Source: Clostridiales bacterium (GTDB taxonomy: Bacteria > Bacillota > Clostridia > Oscillospirales > Oscillospiraceae). Taken from it: a DNA stretch of 10,550 bases. Location of the stretch: contig SFHQ01000045.1 in NCBI GenBank assembly GCA_004556345.1, positions 1 to 10,550 of the forward strand, read 5' to 3'. A program made the translations under genes and the position numbers. The notes beneath the pieces were generated by a model, which saw only the letters and a program-made list of their open reading frames with translations, did no database searches and was not told where the DNA came from. Below, one piece after another: positions 5,601 to 10,550 of this stretch (positions within the stretch are counted from its first letter, which is position 1; each line of letters begins with the position of its first letter).

Positions 5601-6473
5601 ATGAATGATCGTTATAAGCTGAACAAGGAACTGGCCCAGATGCTGAAGGGCGGCGTCATCATGGACGTCACGACCCCGGAGCAGGCTCGCATCGCCCAGG
5701 AAGCCGGCGCTTGCGCCGTGATGGCGCTGGAGCGGATCCCCGCTGACATCCGCGCGGCTGGCGGCGTGTCCCGCATGAGCGACCCCAAGATGATCAAGGG
5801 GATCCAGGAGGCCGTTTCCATCCCTGTCATGGCCAAGTGCCGCATCGGCCACTTTGCCGAGGCCCAGATTCTGGAGGCCATTGAGATCGACTACATCGAC
5901 GAGAGCGAAGTGCTCTCTCCCGCCGACGATGTGTATCATATCGACAAGACCCAGTTCAAGGTGCCCTTCGTCTGCGGCGCCCGTGACCTGGGCGAGGCCC
6001 TGCGCCGCATCGCCGAGGGCGCTTCCATGATCCGCACCAAGGGCGAGCCGGGCACCGGCGACGTGGTCCAGGCAGTCCGCCACATGCGTGCCATGAACGC
6101 CGAGATCCGCCGCGTCCAGGGCCTGCGTGACGATGAGCTCTTCGAGGCTGCCAAGCAGCTGCAGGTCCCCGTGGAGCTGCTGCGCTATGTCAAGGAGAAC
6201 GGCCGTCTGCCCGTGGTCAACTTCGCCGCCGGCGGCGTGGCCACCCCTGCTGACGCAGCCCTGATGATGCACCTGGGCGCCGAGGGCGTGTTCGTTGGCT
6301 CCGGCATCTTCAAGTCCGGCGACCCCGCCAAGCGTGCCGCCGCCATTGTCCAGGCCGTCACCAACTACAACGACCCCAAGAAGCTGGCCGAGCTGTCCAC
6401 CGATCTGGGCGAGGCCATGGTCGGCATCAACGAGGACGAGATCGCCCTGCTGATGGCAGAACGGGGGAAGTAA
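5601..6473 (+). CDS. pdxS: Pyridoxal 5'-phosphate synthase, synthase subunit
   Basis: A 290-residue PdxS (Pdx1), which joins ribose 5-phosphate, glyceraldehyde 3-phosphate and ammonia to make PLP in the deoxyxylulose-independent pathway; it forms a dodecamer that binds PdxT. Seen: D22 in GGVIMDV, the active-site lysine K79 in VMAKCRIGH, the second lysine K147 in RTKGEPGTG, and the phosphate-binding FAAGGVATP and GVFVGSGIF segments near the end. I chose the ATG at 5601 because the protein then starts MNDRYKLNKELAQMLKGGVI and has the usual family length; GGAG (5589-5592) lies eight bases before it, whereas an in-frame GTG at 5565 has no ribosome binding site. It is followed one base later by pdxT. 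Confidence 0.97.
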   Translation: MNDRYKLNKELAQMLKGGVIMDVTTPEQARIAQEAGACAVMALERIPADIRAAGGVSRMSDPKMIKGIQEAVSIPVMAKCRIGHFAEAQILEAIEIDYIDESEVLSPADDVYHIDKTQFKVPFVCGARDLGEALRRIAEGASMIRTKGEPGTGDVVQAVRHMRAMNAEIRRVQGLRDDELFEAAKQLQVPVELLRYVKENGRLPVVNFAAGGVATPADAALMMHLGAEGVFVGSGIFKSGDPAKRAAAIVQAVTNYNDPKKLAELSTDLGEAMVGINEDEIALLMAERGK

Positions 6474-6474
6474 G

Positions 6475-7035
6475 ATGGCCATTGGGATCCTGGCCCTGCA
6501 AGGGGCCTTTGCCGAGCATGAGACCATGCTCGATCGGCTGGGTGCCGCGTGGTTTGAGATCCGCCAGAAGCGCGATCTGGAAAAGCCCCTGGACGGCCTC
6601 ATCCTGCCCGGCGGCGAGAGCACCGTGATGGGCAAGCTCCTGCGCGACCTGGACCTGTTCGAGACGTTGCAGGAGAAGATCCGGGCTGGTCTGCCCGTCT
6701 ACGGCACCTGCGCGGGCCTGATCTTGCTGGCCGACCAGGTGGAGGGCGGCATCCCCTGCTTCGCCACCATGGACCTGACCGCCAAGCGCAACGCCTATGG
6801 GCGGCAGCTGGGCAGCTTCCACACCGTGGCCCAGATGGAAGGTGTGGGCGAGATCCCCATGACCTTCATCCGCGCCCCCTACATCGCCGCCGTCGGCCCC
6901 AAGGCCCAGGTGCTGGCAGAAGTGGACGGACACATCGTCGCCGCCCGCCAGGGGAACCAGCTGGTCACGGCCTTCCATCCGGAGCTGGATGAGGACACGT
7001 CCGTCCACCAGTATTTCCTGGACATGACCAAGTGA
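6475..7035 (+). CDS. pdxT: Pyridoxal 5'-phosphate synthase, glutaminase subunit
   Basis: A 186-residue class I glutaminase that releases ammonia from glutamine and passes it to PdxS. Seen: the GGEST loop (47-51), the nucleophile C79 in YGTCAGLILL, and H168 and E170 in AFHPE, which complete the catalytic triad. The ATG lies one base after the pdxS stop codon, with GGGGAAG inside the end of pdxS as ribosome binding site, so the two are translationally coupled and made in matched amounts. The length is normal for the family. The operon ends at the hairpin at 7091. Confidence 0.97.
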   Translation: MAIGILALQGAFAEHETMLDRLGAAWFEIRQKRDLEKPLDGLILPGGESTVMGKLLRDLDLFETLQEKIRAGLPVYGTCAGLILLADQVEGGIPCFATMDLTAKRNAYGRQLGSFHTVAQMEGVGEIPMTFIRAPYIAAVGPKAQVLAEVDGHIVAARQGNQLVTAFHPELDEDTSVHQYFLDMTK

Positions 7036-7090
7036 TCTGCAAGTGATCCGGTTGCATGGCATTTGTATCTAAGTATCTCATAGAAAACAG

Positions 7091-7126
7091 GACAGCAGCT
7101 TGCCCCAGGCGGGGCAGGCTGCTGTC
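7091..7126. terminator. Shared bidirectional terminator between pdxT and the CoA-transferase gene
   Basis: The arms 7091-7106 and 7111-7126 form a 16-bp stem with a single G-T type mismatch around the loop AGGC. On the minus strand the stem is followed by CCTGTTTTCT; on the plus strand by TGTTTGTC. It sits between two convergent transcription units and could end both. The T runs are short. Confidence 0.75.
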
Positions 7127-7147
7127 TGTTTGTCTGCCTGGAGAAGC

Positions 7148-8455
7148 TTAGAAAATGCCCAGCTTTTTCGCGGCCTCCACCAGCTCCGGGCGGCAGTCCG
7201 GGTGAGCCAGGTCGATCAGGGCGCGGGCGCGGTCCCGCGTGGTCAGGGGCTTGAGGTTCACGACGCCCTGCTCTGTCACCACATATTGCACGTCGGACCG
7301 GGGGGTGGTCACGATGGTCGCCGGGGGGAAGTAGGGGACGATGCGGCTCTTGAGGGAGCCATCGGGATTTTGGCCGACCGTGGACTTAAAGGCCAAAAAC
7401 GACTTGCCGCCCTTGGACATCTGCGCCCCGCGGATATAATCTCCTTGTCCGCCGGTGCCGCTGAACTGGTGGGGGCCGATGCCCTCCGCGGCCACCTGGC
7501 CGAAGAGGTCGATGGACATGGCCGTGTTGATCGAGATCATGTTTTCGTTCTGGGCGATGTTGGCCGGGTGGTTCACCACGGGGAAGGGACCGAAGTACAT
7601 CTTCTCGTTGTGGTCCAGAAATTCATACAGGGCCTTCGAGCCGAAGGCGAAGCCCACCACGGACCGGTGGGGGATGAACTTAGGCCGGCTGTTGTTGATG
7701 ACGCCCTCCTGCATCAGGACCATGAGAGCGTCGGACATCATTTCCGTGTGGCAGCCCAGGTCGTTTTTTGTCCGCAGGCCGTAGGTCACGGCGTTGGCGA
7801 CGCCGCCGATGCCGATCTGCAAACAAGCCCCGTCCGGAATCTCGTCCAAAATATACTGGGACATGGCCGCCGTTTCCGGGTCGGCCTCCATGACGCCGCC
7901 GGGGATCGTCTCTTTCTCCACATCCGCCCGGACAAGGTACTGGGCGGCGGAGAGGGGAACGAGGGTATCCAGCCCCGTCACATAGGGGGAGAAGCGATTG
8001 ATCTGAAACACCACCGTCGGCGTTTCTTCGATGATATAGGGGTGCATACAGCAGCCGGAGGCGCTCAGGCTGACGAAGCCGTTTTCGTCGGGGAGAGAGA
8101 CATCCAGAAACGCGATATCCGGCAAAAACGTTTCGTGACACCAGGTGTCCACCTGACCCAGGTGGACGGAAGTGAAGTCGGTCCGCCCTGCTTTCAGCGC
8201 CCGGCGCTCCTCATAGCCCATGAAGTAGGTAAAGATGTGGAAGGCATCCGGGTTGGCGCAGTCCAGAAACGTCATGGGCGGGATGATGTTGGAGCAGCCG
8301 ATGGTCACGTTCTCCAGCTCCTCAGAGCGGGCGGCCAAGGCATCGGCGATGGCACGGGCATAGCTGGTGCAGCAGCCGATATAAACTTTTTGCCCGCTTG
8401 TTACCAGGGCCGCAGCCTGCGCGGGGGTCAGTTCAGGGGGCATTTGTGTCGCCAT
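7148..8455 (-). CDS. Acetyl-CoA hydrolase/transferase-family CoA-transferase
   Basis: A 435-residue CoA-transferase of the acetyl-CoA hydrolase/transferase family, which includes 4-hydroxybutyrate CoA-transferase and butyryl-CoA:acetate CoA-transferase; they move CoA between acyl-CoA and a carboxylate such as acetate through a glutamyl-CoA intermediate. Seen: a probable catalytic E238 in GCHTEMMSD, the CoA-loop LQIGIGGVANAV (212-223), and GTGGQGDYIRGAQMSKGGKS (333-352) in the C-terminal domain. The length matches the family. The start ATG at 8455 has GGAGGG nine bases before it, inside the end of the upstream gene; only four bases separate the two genes, so they are coupled. With hbd nearby, a role in acyl-CoA fermentation (butyrate or 4-hydroxybutyrate) is likely. 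The exact acid is not decidable from the sequence alone. Confidence 0.9.
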   Translation of the reverse strand: MATQMPPELTPAQAAALVTSGQKVYIGCCTSYARAIADALAARSEELENVTIGCSNIIPPMTFLDCANPDAFHIFTYFMGYEERRALKAGRTDFTSVHLGQVDTWCHETFLPDIAFLDVSLPDENGFVSLSASGCCMHPYIIEETPTVVFQINRFSPYVTGLDTLVPLSAAQYLVRADVEKETIPGGVMEADPETAAMSQYILDEIPDGACLQIGIGGVANAVTYGLRTKNDLGCHTEMMSDALMVLMQEGVINNSRPKFIPHRSVVGFAFGSKALYEFLDHNEKMYFGPFPVVNHPANIAQNENMISINTAMSIDLFGQVAAEGIGPHQFSGTGGQGDYIRGAQMSKGGKSFLAFKSTVGQNPDGSLKSRIVPYFPPATIVTTPRSDVQYVVTEQGVVNLKPLTTRDRARALIDLAHPDCRPELVEAAKKLGIF

Positions 8456-8459
8456 GGTC

Positions 8460-9113
8460 TCAGCCCTCCGCCGTCAGCTCGACGGTGTCCAGCAGGTCCT
8501 GCATGCCCTGGAAAAACTGGCTGATGTGCCAGCCGTCCACGGCGGCGTGGGAGATGCTCAGGGAGAAGGGCAGGGTCAGCTTCCCGTCGTGCTCCGTGAA
8601 CTTGCCATAGGTCAGGACGGGGAAGAGATGGGGTTGCCCGCCGGGGACCACAGTGGCATAGCCGGTGAAGTCCAGCCAGGGGACGCAGGAGATGCAGTAA
8701 AAATTCCAGGGCTGGCCGCCTTTGGGCTTCATGCCGTGGACGTTGCCGTAGGTTTCCAGGTCAGCCAGGAACGCCCGGTAGAACGTAGGGAAGTCCTCAT
8801 CGTGGGCAGTCCAGAGGTCGGAGAACGTGTGGTCGTCCTCGTGGAAAACGGTGTAGTTGGGGTGCAGGACATCGTGGGTGCCGAGGGTGCCGCTCTGGTC
8901 CACGGCCAGCCGGAAATCCGGGTGGGAGAGGAGCGTGTGGGAGACGCACCAGATGAAGGCAGGATAGAATTTGATGTGATTTTTTTGCAGCATGGCCCGG
9001 AACTTGGTCACATCCAGGTGGGTGGTGACGGAGTTGGCGCAGGGGAGGGTGTTGCGGTAATAGGCAAAATGCTCCCGGCGGGGCCAGGTGCTTTGGTCGA
9101 TGGGGGTGAACAT
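8460..9113 (-). CDS. Chloramphenicol-acetyltransferase-like acyltransferase
   Basis: A 217-residue protein of the CAT (type A) fold; the start MFTPIDQSTWPRREHFAYYRNTLPC, the middle NFYCISCVPWLDF and the end segment SISHAAVDGWHISQF are all family signatures. The catalytic histidine H189 and structural D193 of the HxxxDG motif are present. The position that holds Ser148 in CATIII, which stabilises the reaction intermediate, aligns by eye with G151 here, so activity on chloramphenicol is doubtful. I chose the ATG at 9113 because AAGGAGG (9123-9129) lies nine bases before it and the family begins there; the frame is open further upstream without a start signal. It leads a two-gene operon with the CoA-transferase, four bases upstream of it. 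Substrate unknown; a CoA-dependent acyl transfer in metabolism is possible. Confidence 0.85.
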   Translation of the reverse strand: MFTPIDQSTWPRREHFAYYRNTLPCANSVTTHLDVTKFRAMLQKNHIKFYPAFIWCVSHTLLSHPDFRLAVDQSGTLGTHDVLHPNYTVFHEDDHTFSDLWTAHDEDFPTFYRAFLADLETYGNVHGMKPKGGQPWNFYCISCVPWLDFTGYATVVPGGQPHLFPVLTYGKFTEHDGKLTLPFSLSISHAAVDGWHISQFFQGMQDLLDTVELTAEG

Positions 9114-9158
9114 GGGGAGGGGCCTCCTTCTATCGGTTTCATAGGCTTGTTGCTTTTG

Positions 9159-9186
9159 ATTATAGAGGATTTGAGGGGAAAAGCAA
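9159..9186 (-). promoter_or_regulatory. Promoter of the CAT-like/CoA-transferase operon
   Basis: On the minus strand TTGCTT (9181-9186) and TATAAT (9159-9164) are 16 bp apart. The -10 element is perfect and the -35 has two mismatches. The message would start near 9152, with a leader of about 40 bases. Confidence 0.65.
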
Positions 9187-9205
9187 GGGGGCGCGGGCCA
9201 GTCAG

Positions 9206-9234
9206 AAAGGCCGCCCCCGGTGGGAGCGGCCTTT
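9206..9234 (-). terminator. Terminator of hbd
   Basis: AAAGGCCGC (9206-9214) and GCGGCCTTT (9226-9234) are perfect complements, with three further C-G pairs inside. It lies 45-70 bases beyond the hbd stop codon, just before the promoter of the next operon. The T run after the stem is only three bases, so it may be weak. Confidence 0.6.
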
Positions 9235-9278
9235 GCAGTGCGATTCGATCTCATTCAATAATTAAATAGGAAAGCTTC

Positions 9279-10133
9279 TTACTTGGTGTAGTCGTAGAAG
9301 CCCTTGCCGCTCTTGCGGCCCAGACGGCCGGCGCGGTACAGGACCTTGTACAGGTGAGCGGGACGATACTTGGAGTCGGCGGTCTCCTGATACAGGGACT
9401 CCATGACGCTGATCATGATGTCGATGCCGATGGCGTCGGCCAGCTTCAGGGGGCCCATGGGCAGGTTGTAGCCCAGCTCGCAGGCCTTGTCGATGTCCTC
9501 ATAAGAGCAGACGTTCTCGCCGGCCAGGATGGCGGCCTCGTTCATCATGGGGCACATGACGCGGTTGGCGATGAACATGGGCACGTCGGTGACGGTGACG
9601 AACTCCTTGCCGAAGCCCTTGGCGATGGCCTTGCCGGTCTCGATGGTGTCGGCAGAGGTGTCATAGGCGTTGATGATCTCCACCAGCTTCATGGCGGGCA
9701 CGGGGCTGAAGAAGTGCATACCCAGGAACTTCTCGGGACGCAGAGAAGCGGTGGCCAGCTCGGTGATGCTCAGGGAGGAGGTGTTGGAGACGAAAATGGC
9801 CTCGGGCTTCACGATGGGAGCCAGCTTGGCGAAGGCGTCCTTCTTCAGCTCCATATCCTCGATCATGGCCTCGAAAACGATGTCGACGTTGGCCAGGTCG
9901 TTCAGGTCGGTGGTGGCCTTCAGGCGGCCCAGCATCTCGGCCTTCTTTTCCTCGGTGATCTTGCCCTTGGCGATCTTCTTGTCAAAGCCCTTCTGGATGC
10001 CGGCGACGCCCTTCTCCAGGGTGGGGGTCCGGTGGTTGTAGAGAACCACGTCGTAGCCGCCCTCGAGAGCGACCTGGGCGATGCCGCGGCCCATCAGGCC
10101 GGCGCCGTACACACCAACAGTCTTAACTTCCAT
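9279..10133 (-). CDS. hbd: 3-hydroxybutyryl-CoA dehydrogenase
   Basis: A 284-residue dehydrogenase that reduces acetoacetyl-CoA to 3-hydroxybutyryl-CoA in the clostridial butyrate pathway (and acts in reverse in beta-oxidation). The N-terminal Rossmann domain begins GVYGAGLMGRGIA (7-19). Catalytic residues seen: S119 in SNTSSL, H140 in GMHFFSPVPAMKLVEII with E152, and N190 in MFIANRV. The end GYNLPMGPLKLADAIG and GRLGRKSGKGFYDY is typical. At the end of the second beta strand it has N33-H34-R35 where NAD-type members usually have an aspartate, so NADPH use is possible. AAGGAG (10144-10149) lies ten bases before the ATG. It stands alone here: the thiolase, crotonase and butyryl-CoA dehydrogenase genes often grouped with it are absent from the window. 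Confidence 0.96.
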   Translation of the reverse strand: MEVKTVGVYGAGLMGRGIAQVALEGGYDVVLYNHRTPTLEKGVAGIQKGFDKKIAKGKITEEKKAEMLGRLKATTDLNDLANVDIVFEAMIEDMELKKDAFAKLAPIVKPEAIFVSNTSSLSITELATASLRPEKFLGMHFFSPVPAMKLVEIINAYDTSADTIETGKAIAKGFGKEFVTVTDVPMFIANRVMCPMMNEAAILAGENVCSYEDIDKACELGYNLPMGPLKLADAIGIDIMISVMESLYQETADSKYRPAHLYKVLYRAGRLGRKSGKGFYDYTK

Positions 10134-10173
10134 GTTGTTGCAACTCCTTTAATTTCCATAAAAATACAATGGG

Positions 10174-10190
10174 TCCCCCGGTGCGGGGGA
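10174..10190. repeat. GC hairpin in the hbd leader region
   Basis: TCCCCCG (10174-10180) and CGGGGGA (10184-10190) are perfect complements with a three-base loop. On the minus strand it precedes the hbd ribosome binding site by about 25 bases, with a T-rich stretch between, so it may lie in the hbd leader and weakly attenuate it. I found no convincing hbd promoter. Confidence 0.35.
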
Positions 10191-10191
10191 A

Positions 10192-10200
10192 TGCTATAAT
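10192..10200 (+). promoter_or_regulatory. Perfect extended -10 element facing away from hbd
   Basis: TGCTATAAT is a perfect TGnTATAAT on the plus strand, without a good -35. A terminator hairpin follows within about ten bases, so any transcript from it would be very short. The reverse strand offers only a weak TATTAT for hbd. Confidence 0.35.
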
Positions 10201-10208
10201 ACATAGCC

Positions 10209-10236
10209 CTCCGGCAGAGCCGGAGACGCTTTTTTC
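10209..10236 (+). terminator. Plus-strand intrinsic terminator upstream of hbd
   Basis: CTCCGGC and GCCGGAG (10210-10216 and 10219-10225, around a short AGA-containing turn) form a strong stem, followed after three bases by six T. No plus-strand gene lies in front of it, so it would stop antisense transcription or the short transcript from the -10 element at 10192. Confidence 0.55.
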
Positions 10237-10285
10237 ATTCAAAAAAGATTTCATTTCAATGAGAAAGAAGGAAAAAGAAAAAGCA

Positions 10286-10313
10286 GCAGGGCGAACAAAA
10301 GGCCAAACCCTGC
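10286..10313 (-). terminator. Probable terminator after the toxin fragment
   Basis: GCAGGG (10286-10291) and CCCTGC (10308-10313) pair across a 16-base loop; on the minus strand the stem is followed by a pyrimidine-rich tract with two runs of five T. It would stop transcription coming from the right-hand gene before hbd. The stem is only six pairs. Confidence 0.45.
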
Positions 10314-10358
10314 CATTTTCTAACGTTTGTCTTATTGTACAGGATGAACCCCTCTGCG

Positions 10359-10550
10359 TCAAGGGCTGTTTCTAAATTTTTCACAAATTCGTTCTCGGTA
10401 GTACTTGTCCGATATTTCAGGAACATATCTGCCAATATATGGAGAGTATTGTAAATCTTCAATATATGAACGAATTTTTTTATCTATTCTAATTGCATAA
10501 TTTAATGATATGTTTGCATTATAATCAAATAAATCTAATAAGTTATGCTT
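10359..10550 (-). pseudogene. RelE/ParE-family toxin, 3' fragment that stops early
   Basis: A minus-strand frame enters from the right edge and ends at TGA (10361-10359), giving 63 visible residues. The segment NYAIRIDKKIRSYIEDL, then SPYIGRYVPE and YYRERICEKFR, follows the RelE/ParE toxin pattern: a helix pair, a P-x-x-GR-x-V-PE turn, then YRE on the next strand. In intact toxins about 20-30 more residues, beginning YRIIY, follow that strand; here the frame goes NSP-stop. The visible part is very AT-rich (about 26% GC in 10371-10550 by hand count) and the sequence turns GC-rich exactly where the similarity ends, so the gene appears cut by a junction. The start, and any antitoxin, lie beyond the window. 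An intact but divergent short protein is the alternative. Confidence 0.55.

Noticed and set aside
5559..6635. A 358-codon minus-strand open frame across pdxS
   Set aside because: Antisense to an unambiguous pdxS; no ribosome binding site or recognisable domain.
7100..8524. A 474-codon plus-strand open frame across the CoA-transferase
   Set aside because: It overlaps a clear CoA-transferase on the other strand, begins inside the terminator hairpin, and has repetitive low-complexity composition.
8460..9113. Chloramphenicol resistance gene
   Set aside because: The fold is CAT, but the intermediate-stabilising serine is missing and the gene is coupled to a CoA-transferase, so I give no resistance call.
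9114..9254. Upstream ATG near 9254 as the start of the CAT-like protein
   Set aside because: The extra 47 residues overlap the promoter and the hbd terminator; the family start MFTPIDQSTW lies at 9113 with AAGGAGG.
9354..10199. A 281-codon plus-strand open frame across hbd
   Set aside because: Antisense to hbd and low in complexity.
10256..10462. A 68-codon minus-strand open frame starting MKIYNTLHILADMF
   Set aside because: It overlaps the RelE/ParE-like frame out of register, has no ribosome binding site of quality, and ends through the terminator-like T-rich tract as a run of Phe and Leu.
1..10550. CRISPR array, tRNA, rRNA or insertion sequence
   Set aside because: I read both strands and saw no regularly spaced repeats, cloverleaf, rRNA signature or transposase.

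Overview
The window reads as a GC-rich anaerobic Firmicute chromosome, most like a gut butyrate producer of the Oscillospiraceae (Flavonifractor/Intestinimonas/Lawsonibacter type). This is an inference from the low-GC-phylum style AGGAGG ribosome binding sites, the deoxyxylulose-independent PLP pathway (pdxST), and a clostridial-type 3-hydroxybutyryl-CoA dehydrogenase with an acetate/butyrate-family CoA-transferase. I could not run a taxonomic search. No tRNA, rRNA, CRISPR array or insertion sequence was recognised.

Layout. (1) 1-54, minus: the first 18 codons of an unidentified gene, with its own promoter and an insulating hairpin behind it. (2) 335-3699, plus: a four-gene signalling operon made of a secreted acidic protein with two repeats, an OmpR/PhoB-type response regulator, a histidine kinase without a HAMP domain, and a cytoplasmic protein I do not recognise. 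A perfect 11-bp tandem repeat in front of the operon looks like the binding site of an OmpR-family regulator, so the operon is probably self-controlled. The regulator carries an in-frame TAG just before the conserved GFGYKL end of its DNA-binding domain. The frame continues after the TAG and would otherwise overlap the kinase start as ATGA. (3) 3753-5385, minus: prs (PRPP synthetase) and, upstream with its own terminator, an orphan NifX/NifB-type protein with a His/Cys-rich tail. (4) 5601-7035, plus: pdxS-pdxT, the PLP synthase operon. (5) 7148-9113, minus: a chloramphenicol-acetyltransferase-like gene tightly coupled to a family-1-like CoA-transferase (acetyl-CoA hydrolase/transferase family), with a good promoter and terminator. 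(6) 9279-10133, minus: hbd, 3-hydroxybutyryl-CoA dehydrogenase. (7) 10359-10550, minus: the AT-rich 3' part of a RelE/ParE-like toxin gene that stops early. Base composition changes abruptly at about 10370, which marks the edge of an acquired segment.

How they fit together. hbd and the CoA-transferase fit acyl-CoA/butyrate fermentation, although thiolase, crotonase and butyryl-CoA dehydrogenase genes are not here. prs and pdxST are housekeeping nucleotide and cofactor genes. The signalling operon is the best candidate for an undescribed system: its secreted repeat protein, its truncated or readthrough regulator, its acidic sensor domain and its unknown fourth gene do not match a named system I know.
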